Shown here piece by piece: positions 44,749-52,997 of a DNA stretch of 64,000 nucleotides. The translations under genes and the position numbers were made by a program. The DNA comes from Roseovarius albus. Lineage in GTDB: Bacteria; Pseudomonadota; Alphaproteobacteria; Rhodobacterales; Rhodobacteraceae. The stretch covers positions 485,254 to 549,253 of the forward strand of contig NZ_FWFX01000001.1 in NCBI RefSeq assembly GCF_900172335.1. The letters run 5' to 3'. The number at the start of each line of letters is the position of its first letter. Positions within the stretch are counted from its first letter, which is position 1. The notes beneath the pieces are model-generated. The model searched no databases. It was not told the DNA's origin and was given only the letters and a program-made list of their open reading frames with translations.

Positions 44749-45061
44749 GCAGGCTTCTGTTGCCAGGTGCCTGCGAACCCCGCCTAATCTGGCTAGAGAT
44801 TAGGGCTTAAGTTTCGGTATTTCGAACAGCTTACGCTGCGAGAGCTACCGGAGCACGATTGTTATTGGCAATTATGCTTTAGCGAACCGATAACGGTGGT
44901 ATCTCACCGAGACAAAGCTAACCCCTTTAGACGTTCGTCGATCCTGTTTCGACCCCATGCCACCCTCCAATAAAGGGATATTTGGTGGAGTCGTCGGGTA
45001 CCGCCCCCGAGTCCGATCCGCTTATTACGAGCGCGTTTATGTCCATAGTTCCCAAGGGAAC
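44749..45061 (-). ncRNA. ssrA: Two-piece (permuted) tmRNA
   Basis: The minus strand carries the alphaproteobacterial permuted tmRNA. The acceptor piece comes first and ends in TCCACCA (CCA at 44983-44985); an intervening segment of 26 bases (44957-44982) is removed; then the coding piece starts with GGGGTCGAAACAGG (44956). The acceptor stem GGGGTCG pairs with CGACTCC and has the G3-U70 alanine identity pair; a 5-bp T-stem TCGGG/CCCGA encloses GGCGGTA. The tag frame (44831-44869) encodes ANNNRAPVALAA then TAA. A perfect hairpin at 44783-44804 and another at 44749-44774 lie 3' of the tag. Outer ends are approximate. Confidence 0.92.
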
Positions 45062-45067
45062 AGTGCA

Positions 45068-45095
45068 TATATAGTTTCACAATTTCAGAATGCAA
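45068..45095 (-). promoter_or_regulatory. ssrA promoter
   Basis: On the minus strand TTGCAT (45090-45095) and TATATA (45068-45073) are 16 bases apart. Transcription would begin near 45061, where a hairpin GTTCCC-TT-GGGAAC starts, consistent with the 5' end of the tmRNA precursor. Confidence 0.55.
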
Positions 45096-45151
45096 AGTAC
45101 CTTTATCGCTCAATGTGGTTAAGTGCTCGGTTCCCTCAAAAGTTGAGAGAT

Positions 45152-45180
45152 TTGAAATTCAGGTTGTGTTCTGGTATGCT
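45152..45180 (+). promoter_or_regulatory. Promoter of the accessory three-gene unit
   Basis: TTGAAA (45152-45157) and TATGCT (45175-45180) are exactly 17 bases apart, ending about 37 bases before the small peptide start. It would drive the peptide, the membrane protein and the lipoprotein genes. Confidence 0.5.
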
Positions 45181-45216
45181 GGACTCGTTTTAAGGATGAT
45201 ATTGGAGTGATCCAAA

Positions 45217-45342
45217 ATGAATTTTATTATTTCGGCATTCGCCTGTTTGGTTTTGATGAGCTTGGTTTGGATAACACTATCGGAAGGACATGGGGCGGTA
45301 AATGCGGGCCCATGCAATCCGTCTATACAGAAGTGTTATTGA
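45217..45342 (+). CDS. 41-residue membrane or secreted peptide
   Basis: ATG 45217, with GGAG nine bases upstream. The first 21 residues (FIISAFACLVLMSLVWITL) are a membrane span or uncleaved signal; the outside tail GHGAVNAGPCNPSIQKCY has two cysteines and could form a disulfide. It is not part of any longer frame and lies in an otherwise gene-free spacer between a promoter-like sequence and the 691-residue protein. It may be a small subunit of the following system. Family unknown. Confidence 0.5.
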   Translation: MNFIISAFACLVLMSLVWITLSEGHGAVNAGPCNPSIQKCY

Positions 45343-45371
45343 CCTGAACCCATTTAACCTAGTGGTGCACT

Positions 45372-47447
45372 ATGAATACCCTCATTTACGTGGGTTTCGT
45401 GATTGCGGGCGCTGTAACCTTATTGATCGAGGCATATCGCAATTATAATTCCTCATTAACTTCCGTTCCATTTAAGGAACATCCGATTTTACAAAATGTA
45501 GAAGTGGCGAAACTTTGCACGCCCCGTGAAAAAAATATCGGTTTTGTGTTTTATTCGTTACTTTATCTTGTCACGTATATCCTCGTTTTGAGTTCAACGG
45601 AAATTTATGAACTTGTCACGCAGGCAGCTGCATCCAGTTCTGAGATCGGACCGACGGATGATCAGATTGGAAGTTCCGATGAACCTCAAAGTCTGTTTAG
45701 CGAACAATACGGTAAGCCAATATTTATCTCAGCCGCCATAATTGCTATCTTTTCAATTGGTGCGCTGAAGCCAGTTGAAAGCACGATGAGGTCCCTAGCA
45801 CATCGCTTGGCTGGTGTGCCGCGCGGCGTGTACCGGGTAATTGAAATTCTGCATGGAATAACTTTTGAGGAGGAATCGTTTAAAAACGTAACCGACGCAA
45901 CGCCACTTTGCGAGCTGTTCACGTTGAATGCCCAGAGAACTTTCCAGGAAAGCTATGACAAGAGCTCTATTCCAACAATTTTATTGTCACTAAAAACTAT
46001 CGATTATCTGGCGCCAACACTGATCGGAACTCAGCGGAACAGTTACTTTTCCCTGACGCAGTTAGATAAAATGGCAGAGCTTTCAAAAAAGCTGGAGGCT
46101 GATGTCGATGATTTGAAGGGCCTACTTGTTGTTCCGCTGGAAGCTTCAGACGACAAAAGAAAAGAGCTCTTTGATAAAGCAAATCAAGTAGCAAATGACA
46201 CGATAGCTCTTTTCGCAGTCCATTTTCTTAGAAACAACAGGGCAGTCAAAAACCTGAACCAGTCCGAAAACTCTGCCATCGCGAAAATTAGTAATGAAGT
46301 AAAACGTGCCTATCGCGTTGAATTGAATGCATTTGCTTTGGGAACCTTATCATCTCTGGTTCTGTCAGTCTCAGTTGCATTCGCAATGGTATATACGTGG
46401 CATTATTTCGAAGATCCGATAAAGGCCAAAATGGTGACAAATAGCGTTACCACAGTGGCGAAAAATGAACTTACTGAAATAAATGATAAAAACCGAGATT
46501 TATACGCGGAGGCGTGTGCAGAGGTTTTTAATGACGAAGACAAGCTAAAAGATGTCCTGCCTGACAACAATAAATGGGACAATGAAAAGCTGAATACTTC
46601 GGCGCAGTTACCAACTGAAGCGAAGGAAAAGTGTATAAAGATCTGGAAGGATGCACGAGATACTAAAAAAACAGAGAATATACAAGGGGTGCTTTTCTAT
46701 TCTTTTAAAGAAGTGGCCAGTGTACTTCTTGCAACGGTTTTAGCCGCGATTACTGCAATCTTTGGCCGAGAAGTACGCAAAGAGGATGAGTCTTGGCCTG
46801 CATGGAAATTCCGCAGGCCACCATTCTTGCGGCTGAGTTCGATGGCTCTTATTCCAGCAATTATGGCTGTCGTGGGCGTGGCAGTGGGATCTTTTCTCGT
46901 AGATTGGTATAATCTCGACTTCGTAATGACCGAAAACCAAATTCAGTCGTTTTTCCGAGACAATGCTGTCTTTTTTGCAATGCATCTTGGATTTGGATTC
47001 ATCATGGGTGTTTCTGTTCTCATTTTGATCGATCAGCATGATGAATGGTCTGCGTTTCTAACAATTCCCCTGGGGATAGTTTGTGCATTCGTCGTGATAT
47101 TTTGGTATTATTTAACGGTGATTACCGGGTACGCTCCGGGCAATATCAGGCCAAAACCATTGGATTTTGAAACCTTGGCGTTCAACATTGGATTTGGACC
47201 CTTTGATGTAGGTTTTTGGGGGCACCTAAGTTCATTCGGATTTGTTACACGAGAAGCGATTGTGTATGGCGCGTATCCCGCATTCTTTCTGATTACCTTC
47301 GCAATATTTCTGGAGATACTCGAAGAGGTTCCGATTTCGAAACGCCGAAGCGGCCAGAACGAAGTTGCGCAGGCGGGATTCTTTCGAAAGCTTTTGGAGA
47401 AAGTTCCATTTCTAAGAGCTAAAGCGACCAAAAAAGGGGGAAGCTGA
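45372..47447 (+). CDS. Multi-span membrane protein of unknown family
   Basis: 691 residues. About nine hydrophobic helices are visible: 3-20, 57-75, 116-134, 321-341, 438-464, 488-510, 531-553, 562-585 and 630-650. Between them lie long soluble parts: 140-320, helical with coiled-coil-like stretches (LDKMAELSKKLEADVDDLKG), and 345-435, charged and probably on the opposite side of the membrane. The last 40 residues are basic. It reads in AT-rich codons unlike its neighbours. It ends directly at the start of the lipoprotein gene (TGA then ATG, no gap), so the two products are made together. No transporter or kinase motif recognised. Confidence 0.8.
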   Translation: MNTLIYVGFVIAGAVTLLIEAYRNYNSSLTSVPFKEHPILQNVEVAKLCTPREKNIGFVFYSLLYLVTYILVLSSTEIYELVTQAAASSSEIGPTDDQIGSSDEPQSLFSEQYGKPIFISAAIIAIFSIGALKPVESTMRSLAHRLAGVPRGVYRVIEILHGITFEEESFKNVTDATPLCELFTLNAQRTFQESYDKSSIPTILLSLKTIDYLAPTLIGTQRNSYFSLTQLDKMAELSKKLEADVDDLKGLLVVPLEASDDKRKELFDKANQVANDTIALFAVHFLRNNRAVKNLNQSENSAIAKISNEVKRAYRVELNAFALGTLSSLVLSVSVAFAMVYTWHYFEDPIKAKMVTNSVTTVAKNELTEINDKNRDLYAEACAEVFNDEDKLKDVLPDNNKWDNEKLNTSAQLPTEAKEKCIKIWKDARDTKKTENIQGVLFYSFKEVASVLLATVLAAITAIFGREVRKEDESWPAWKFRRPPFLRLSSMALIPAIMAVVGVAVGSFLVDWYNLDFVMTENQIQSFFRDNAVFFAMHLGFGFIMGVSVLILIDQHDEWSAFLTIPLGIVCAFVVIFWYYLTVITGYAPGNIRPKPLDFETLAFNIGFGPFDVGFWGHLSSFGFVTREAIVYGAYPAFFLITFAIFLEILEEVPISKRRSGQNEVAQAGFFRKLLEKVPFLRAKATKKGGS

Positions 47448-48794
47448 ATGCGTAATTTTAGCCGTAGTTCAATCATTCTCGCAAGCCTGTTTATTATTGG
47501 GTGTGGTCAACCTACCAACGCGAATGAAAAATGGCGTAGTGCCGCGTTGGATATCTGGAATGCATATACGGCTATTGGCAGAGATTGGCGCAACGATGAG
47601 CTACGTATAGGTGTGCGCTCTGCGGCTGCACCATTCTCGTATAAAGTATCTGGCAATCGATCCTATTTGGATGAAGTTCGCGTCGACGAACGACTTAACA
47701 TCTCTACGGGCTCGGGTCCTATCCGTTCAAAAGGATATGATGGATATATGGTTCGGATTTGTGATGAAGTATTAAAGAAAATGCTGATCGAGCAGCCTGG
47801 TGCGCCAAAACTATCAGCTACCAACATTGAAGTCGTCGATGTAGATCGGGAGATCGTGAAGATCGCAAACGAAGCTAAGAAACGACAAGATGTTGAAGTG
47901 CGGCAAGCAGAAGACCTTGTTGAGGTAGCAGTTAAGGCAAAAAAACGAGCGGAAAGGGCAGTCACAGGTGCGAAACAAAGGCCGCAACAAGAGTTGGAAT
48001 CGGCTGAAAAGGAACTTGAGGGCGCGACATCTGCACTTGAGGAAGCTCAGGACCAGTTGGACCAAGCTAAGAATAGTGACATCACTGCAGTAGATCGGTT
48101 TTCTTTGCTTGGAAAGCAATTTGATATACTTTGCGATCCGGCAACCATTAACGATGATCGCGTCAAAGGCTTTGCTGTTTCACCGCCACTTTTTGTAACT
48201 GGTATAGGCTATCTATCTCTAAAAGATGAAGTGCCGCCGAAAGATGCTTGCCAAGAGGGCAAAGCGCTAATCGGATTTGTAGGGTCAACCAATGCAGCCA
48301 GCCATGGTATTCAGAAGATATTAAATGATGGCGAGTGGCATAGGTATCGGGACGATATTGTAACAGCTTTGCGTGCGGCGAAAGGATCGGAAAACAGGAA
48401 TTGCCCAAAGCATTTTGGTCTTGATGGAAAAGGTGGGATCTTTTGGTCAGGTTATACCCACGATCAGGTTGCAAAGCAGTTTTGTGAGCGTAAAATTACA
48501 TATTACGTGGGGGATCTGGAAATCATATCAGAATATGCGCGTAGTTATCCTGGTTGTGATTTTTCCAGTGGCGTCAAAAGCTTTACTTCTGATCAGTATG
48601 CGGTATTCGCAGACATAAATTACGAAAGTAATCCAGAGAGGGCGTTGCTGATCTATCGGTTTTTTGAAGTGCTGAACCGAGAAATTACCACGTCTCTTTC
48701 GATTTTGGACCAAGCGTTCATCGCTACGTTCGGTGAAGTTCCAAAATCCAGAAAGTTGGAGGTGTTTTTCTGGTCTATGCGCGGATCTCCATAA
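47448..48794 (+). CDS. Solute-binding-protein-like lipoprotein with coiled-coil insert
   Basis: 448 residues. The signal ends in a lipobox with Cys 19 (SLFIIGCGQ). The mature protein resembles a type-3 periplasmic binding protein: LRIGVRSAAAPFSYK, GYDGYMVRICDEVLKKM, then RFSLLGKQFDILCDPATI and VSPPLFVTGIGYLSL, and YYVGDLEII and FADINYESNPERA further on. Between residues about 135 and 210, where the ligand-binding lobe should continue, a charged coiled coil is inserted (EAKKRQDVEVRQAEDL, then QQELESAEKELEGA). It follows the membrane protein without a gap. It may sense a ligand and pass a signal through the coiled coil, but this is inference. Confidence 0.75.
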   Translation: MRNFSRSSIILASLFIIGCGQPTNANEKWRSAALDIWNAYTAIGRDWRNDELRIGVRSAAAPFSYKVSGNRSYLDEVRVDERLNISTGSGPIRSKGYDGYMVRICDEVLKKMLIEQPGAPKLSATNIEVVDVDREIVKIANEAKKRQDVEVRQAEDLVEVAVKAKKRAERAVTGAKQRPQQELESAEKELEGATSALEEAQDQLDQAKNSDITAVDRFSLLGKQFDILCDPATINDDRVKGFAVSPPLFVTGIGYLSLKDEVPPKDACQEGKALIGFVGSTNAASHGIQKILNDGEWHRYRDDIVTALRAAKGSENRNCPKHFGLDGKGGIFWSGYTHDQVAKQFCERKITYYVGDLEIISEYARSYPGCDFSSGVKSFTSDQYAVFADINYESNPERALLIYRFFEVLNREITTSLSILDQAFIATFGEVPKSRKLEVFFWSMRGSP

Positions 48795-48903
48795 GCGCAA
48801 ACATTTGGATTCGAAGCTTCGCCAAAGGAAATTTCTAAGTGTAACCGAAGAAGAGTTTGACAGTGCAAAGCGGGCTAAGCAACACCGCAGAATTTTGAAG
48901 TGA
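48795..48903 (+). other. Possible gene remnant
   Basis: An open stretch without its own start, ending at TGA 48901-48903, encodes a basic-acidic peptide tail ending in VTEEEFDSAKRAKQHRRILK. It may be the 3' end of a lost gene or chance. Confidence 0.2.
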
Positions 48904-48915
48904 CATTCTAAAGAA

Positions 48916-48945
48916 GAACGGCGCCGAAATTCGGCGCCGTTTTTG
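48916..48945 (+). terminator. Terminator of the accessory unit
   Basis: ACGGCGCCGAA / TTCGGCGCCGT with almost no loop beyond the central bases, followed by TTTT on the plus strand. It separates the accessory unit from the convergent BCCT gene. Confidence 0.85.
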
Positions 48946-48965
48946 GTTCTTATGCTACGCTGAGA

Positions 48966-50789
48966 TTATTCAGCAGGCTGCTCTGCAACGCCTTGCTTTT
49001 CACGCTGGCTGTCTCGATAGAGCGCTTTGGTGAGCGCGACCATCATCAGACCCATAACCATCGTGAAGGGCAGGGCACCGATGATCATCGCGTTTTTCAA
49101 CGCATCAAGCGGGTTGTTATCGCCTGCGGCAATGATCAGAGAGCCAATCACAGCCGTCAGGATGAGGCCCCAGATGATACGGTGCTTGATGCCCGTTTCC
49201 TGTGCGCCACCGGACATAATGGTGTTCATCACGAGAATGCCGGAGTCAGCCGATGTCACCAGGAAGGTCAGGATCAGAACAACACACATGACAACGAGGA
49301 TGCCATAGAGGCCTTCGCTAAGGATGTTTTCCAGAGCCACGAACAACTTGTTGGTTGTTGATGCTGCCGCGATCGATGGATCGGCCAGACCAGCAACTTC
49401 CAGGTCAACCGCTGTGCCACCCAGGATGGTCATCCATGCGAAACACACCAGAGCTGGCGCAATCACACAGCCCAAGATGAACTCACGCACGGTACGGCCT
49501 TTGGAGATGCGTGCCAGGAACAGACCGACGAAAGGTGAGAAGGCAATCCACCAAGCCCAGTAGAAAGTTGTCCAACCCGCTTGCCAGCCGAACAGACGTC
49601 CGTTTGTGCCCGCTTCATATGCAGCGATGAGTGTTTCTTCTGGTAATTCAGCTGCCGCACCTTCGAGGCCGGATTTGAATCCGTCAAAGTTGCCCCAAGC
49701 ATTTGTCGCGCCGCCAAACAGTGCTTCGGCATGAGGCTGGGCTGCTTCTGGCAAAGTCGCTGCGAAGTCGCCGGCTGACTGAGGGCCGAAGGCTTGGAAT
49801 GACAACGATACGAAGTGCAGAATGTAGTCAACCATCGCTGTTGCATATGTTGTCATCGCAAACAGGAAAGAGCCGAAGATGACAAAGGTCATCAGCAAGA
49901 TCAGCGACAATACCATATTCAGGTTCGACAGGTATTTAACACCACGACCAACACCGGAAACCGCCGAAATGATCGACAGCCCCATGATCACGACCAAAGC
50001 CGAAATCAGGCCAACGGTGCTAGGTGTCGGAACCTCACCTTCATTATTCATCAGCCAGTCCATCGCGGTCACGGCGTAGAGGCCGTCAACGAACTGAGAA
50101 ACACCAAAGCCGATGGTGACCGAAACGCCCAGAATGGTTGCTACAACACCAAGAACGTCAACGATATGTCCAATGATGCCGTTTGCAGCGGAGCCCAGTA
50201 GTGGGGTCAAAGCCGTACGAATGGTCAGGGGCATGTTGCGTGTATAAGCGTAGTAAGCTAGCGACAGACCAGTTACGACGTAGATCGCCCAAGCGTGGAA
50301 ACCATAGTGCAGGAAGGTATAGCGGAAAGCGGATTGCACAGCTTCTTCCGAGCTGCCAGCAACGTCACCGGCGACAACAACTGGGTTTGATCCCCACAGA
50401 CCCATTGGTTCGGCTGTCGCGTAAACCATCAGACCCACACCCAGACCAGCGCCGAACATCATCGAGAACCATGAGAAGTTCGAGAACTCGGGTGCTTCAC
50501 CTGGTGTTCCCATGACCTTGCGGCCCGAATAGGGTAGCAGCGCCACAACGAAGAGGAAGAAGGCGAAGAGGCCGACGATGATGATATAGAACTGGTTAAA
50601 GCTTTCCAGCAGCTTCCAGTTCAGGCTGCCCAAAGTGCCATTTGCGTTTGCAGGCCAGATTAGGGCCCAAAGAACCAGCGCCACCATGATGCCTTTGCTG
50701 AGCATGGCAATCGGCAGGCTGTTGTTTGCATAGAATCCCGAATCTTCTGTTTTGATTTCGAGATCCGTAAACGGAGGTTTGATGCTCAT
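48966..50789 (-). CDS. BCCT-family betaine/carnitine/choline transporter
   Basis: 607 residues, twelve membrane helices. The BCCT signature is present: GFHAWAIYVVTGLSLAYYAYT near helix 5 and the aromatic TTFYWAWWIAFSPFVGLF box near helix 8. The family brings in glycine betaine or related osmolytes with sodium or protons. ATG 50789 is preferred over ATG 50813 because the latter adds only charged residues (MKQNRDEL). A dyad about 160 bases upstream may control it. It is the betaine importer nearest to bmt in this window, suggesting a betaine-to-methionine link. Confidence 0.9.
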   Translation of the reverse strand: MSIKPPFTDLEIKTEDSGFYANNSLPIAMLSKGIMVALVLWALIWPANANGTLGSLNWKLLESFNQFYIIIVGLFAFFLFVVALLPYSGRKVMGTPGEAPEFSNFSWFSMMFGAGLGVGLMVYATAEPMGLWGSNPVVVAGDVAGSSEEAVQSAFRYTFLHYGFHAWAIYVVTGLSLAYYAYTRNMPLTIRTALTPLLGSAANGIIGHIVDVLGVVATILGVSVTIGFGVSQFVDGLYAVTAMDWLMNNEGEVPTPSTVGLISALVVIMGLSIISAVSGVGRGVKYLSNLNMVLSLILLMTFVIFGSFLFAMTTYATAMVDYILHFVSLSFQAFGPQSAGDFAATLPEAAQPHAEALFGGATNAWGNFDGFKSGLEGAAAELPEETLIAAYEAGTNGRLFGWQAGWTTFYWAWWIAFSPFVGLFLARISKGRTVREFILGCVIAPALVCFAWMTILGGTAVDLEVAGLADPSIAAASTTNKLFVALENILSEGLYGILVVMCVVLILTFLVTSADSGILVMNTIMSGGAQETGIKHRIIWGLILTAVIGSLIIAAGDNNPLDALKNAMIIGALPFTMVMGLMMVALTKALYRDSQREKQGVAEQPAE

Positions 50790-50949
50790 AAGTTCGTCCC
50801 TGTTCTGTTTCAACGATGAAAAAACATGGCTAAATGCACTGCGGCCGAGCAGGCCTCAGATACGATATTTCTTCATCCGCACAATGTCTCATGTATGCGC
50901 GACAGGCCCTAGGGATATTTCCGGCATCAACCTTTCTATATGCGACCTT

Positions 50950-50975
50950 TTTGATGTTTTGTTTGCGACATCAAA
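50950..50975. promoter_or_regulatory. Dyad upstream of BCCT gene
   Basis: TTTGATGT (50950-50957) and ACATCAAA (50968-50975) form 8-bp arms around 10 bases in the spacer between the BCCT gene and the PLP enzyme. The spacing fits a GntR-, LysR- or TetR-type operator. Confidence 0.4.
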
Positions 50976-51182
50976 GGGTGAAGTGTCAATTTATGTTGAA
51001 TATGGTTAAGTAAAATTGAAGTTTCGATTTGAACCTTGTGTAGGATTCGTAGGTCTAACTATACTTGGATCTTTTGTGTGCAATGGGGAAAGCGTGAAAA
51101 AATTCCCTGCGCGAAATTTCGCCGAAATCGCACTGTAAATCAGGGGCTTGTCACTGCGCTTGTGCTGGTGTTCAGTGCCTCC

Positions 51183-52403
51183 ATGGAACTTGATCTAGAT
51201 TTCGTGCGGGCACAGTTTCCCGCGTTTGCCGAGCCGACGCTTGAAGGCCAAGCGTTTTTCGAAAATGCGGGTGGGTCTTACACCTGCGCGCCGGTGATCG
51301 AGCGTCTGGAACGCTATTACCGCCAACGCAAAGTGCAGCCCTATGCGCCCTATGACGCCTCACGTCTGGCCGGGGAAGAAATGGACGAGGCGCGTAGTCG
51401 TCTGGCAGCACTGCTGGGAGTGGCGACGGACGAGGTCAGCTTTGGCCCATCGACTACGCAAAACACCTATGTTCTGGCGCAGGCATTTCGCCAATGGATG
51501 AAAAAAGGCCAAGCGATCATTGTCACGGATCAGGATCACGAGGCCAACTCCGGCCCATGGCGCCGTCTGGCGGATGACGGTATTGAAATTCGTGAATGGA
51601 AAATCAACACTGAGACGGGTTTGCTGGATCTATCGGATCTGGAAAACCTGCTTGATGAAAACGTCCGTTTAGTCTGTTTCCCTCATTGTTCGAACATTGT
51701 CGGCGCGATCAATCCGATTGTGGAAATCACCTCTGCGGCTCATGCAGCAGGAGCGTTTGTTTGTGTTGATGGGGTCAGCTATGCACCGCATGGATTTCCG
51801 GACGTTGGCGGCTTAGGCCCCGATATTTATCTGTTTTCTGCCTATAAAACCTTTGGACCGCATCAAGGGGTAATGGTGATCCGACGTGAACTGGGCAGCC
51901 TGCTGCCCAATCAAGGGCACTGGTTTAACGGCGATAGCTTGTACAAACGGTTTACGCCTGCTGGCCCGGACCATGCCCAGGTGGCTGCCAGTGCGGGTAT
52001 GGTGGACTATTATGACACCTTAGCCGAATATCACGACATTAAGGGCACTGCGTCAGAGCGTTGCCGCGGTGTGCACGATCTGATGCGTACCCACGAAACT
52101 CAACTTTTGCAACCTCTACTGGATGCCCTGAAAGATCGAAACTCTGTGCGCTTGATCGGCCCTGACCGTGCCGAGGCTAAGGCACCCACTGTGGCTGTGG
52201 CGCTCAATCGCCCAGGATATGAAGCCGCGCAGGATCTGGCAAAACATGGCATTATGACCGGCGGCGGGGACTTCTATGGTTCGCGCCCGCTGCAATCCAT
52301 GGGCGTGGATATGGATTTTGGCGTATTGCGGCTTAGCTTTGTGCATTACACCAGCAAGGCCGAGGTGGATCAGTTGCTCAATGCCCTGGATGATGTGCTC
52401 TGA
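51183..52403 (+). CDS. Cysteine desulfurase-like PLP enzyme (class V)
   Basis: 406 residues. The class V aminotransferase fold: FENAGGSYTCAPVIERLERYY, the PLP-lysine motif FSAYKTFGPHQG, and VDGVSYAPHG with the cofactor aspartate. The pattern fits the SufS-like cysteine-desulfurase subgroup often annotated cysteine desulfurase-like (TIGR01976). The catalytic cysteine loop of true SufS is not clear, so the substrate could be another amino acid. ATG 51183 is used because the family starts at this DLDFVRAQFPAF segment; the longer open frame above lacks support. Confidence 0.8.
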   Translation: MELDLDFVRAQFPAFAEPTLEGQAFFENAGGSYTCAPVIERLERYYRQRKVQPYAPYDASRLAGEEMDEARSRLAALLGVATDEVSFGPSTTQNTYVLAQAFRQWMKKGQAIIVTDQDHEANSGPWRRLADDGIEIREWKINTETGLLDLSDLENLLDENVRLVCFPHCSNIVGAINPIVEITSAAHAAGAFVCVDGVSYAPHGFPDVGGLGPDIYLFSAYKTFGPHQGVMVIRRELGSLLPNQGHWFNGDSLYKRFTPAGPDHAQVAASAGMVDYYDTLAEYHDIKGTASERCRGVHDLMRTHETQLLQPLLDALKDRNSVRLIGPDRAEAKAPTVAVALNRPGYEAAQDLAKHGIMTGGGDFYGSRPLQSMGVDMDFGVLRLSFVHYTSKAEVDQLLNALDDVL

Positions 52404-52536
52404 CGGTGCAATTGTCATATTGATGCCGTTCTGTCGCCGCGATGACGTGCAAATTTTATGAAAAACGGGACTCTCTCGAGCAGGTGTTCGCGCCGCGTTT
52501 TGCGTGGTTAGCAGCGCGCAGAATAGGAAAACTAAG

Positions 52537-52992
52537 ATGCCATTAACTGACAACATGCCAACAGCAGCCAGATTCGTGACTGCCATGTTGTTTGCAGGTG
52601 TGGGCTGGCAGGCCTCAGAAATGATCCGCCCACTTATGCCGGAAGGGACCGACTTTGGTTGGTTTAATCAGGTCAATATTGTTCTGGGTCTGCTATGTGG
52701 TTGGATTGTCACTGGATCGCGTCTGGGACGCGGTTATCCAGAAGGGATCAGCGCCGGCCTCACCGGGTTGGGGGCTCTAGTCTTTTGGGCCCTATTTTTG
52801 CAAAGCTTTAACGAGATGCTCAAACTCGCGCTTGAGCGCCGATATGAGGGGCCGGTCGAAGGTATCATCGCGATTTTCAAGATTGCCATCGATTACGGGA
52901 TCGAAGTCCTGTACATGCCCTTGATCATATTTTTAGTTGGGGCATCAATCGTGATCGGGCTGATCGGAGAAATATGCGCGCGGCGCTGGTAG
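52537..52992 (+). CDS. trgA: TrgA-family membrane protein
   Basis: 151 residues with four hydrophobic segments. TrgA from Rhodobacter sphaeroides contributes to tellurite resistance when encoded with trgB and cysK, and the same order exists here. Typical features: MPTAARFVTAMLFAGVGWQ and GLLCGWIVTGSRLGRGYPEG. ATG 52537 is used, with AGGA upstream. It is followed by trgB after five bases. Confidence 0.85.
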   Translation: MPLTDNMPTAARFVTAMLFAGVGWQASEMIRPLMPEGTDFGWFNQVNIVLGLLCGWIVTGSRLGRGYPEGISAGLTGLGALVFWALFLQSFNEMLKLALERRYEGPVEGIIAIFKIAIDYGIEVLYMPLIIFLVGASIVIGLIGEICARRW

Positions 52993-52997
52993 GGTAA

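Noticed and set aside
45063..45371. tmRNA 3' end as an island integration site for the accessory unit
   Set aside because: The accessory genes lie on the 5' side of ssrA, and no duplicated tmRNA end was seen, so integration at ssrA is not supported.
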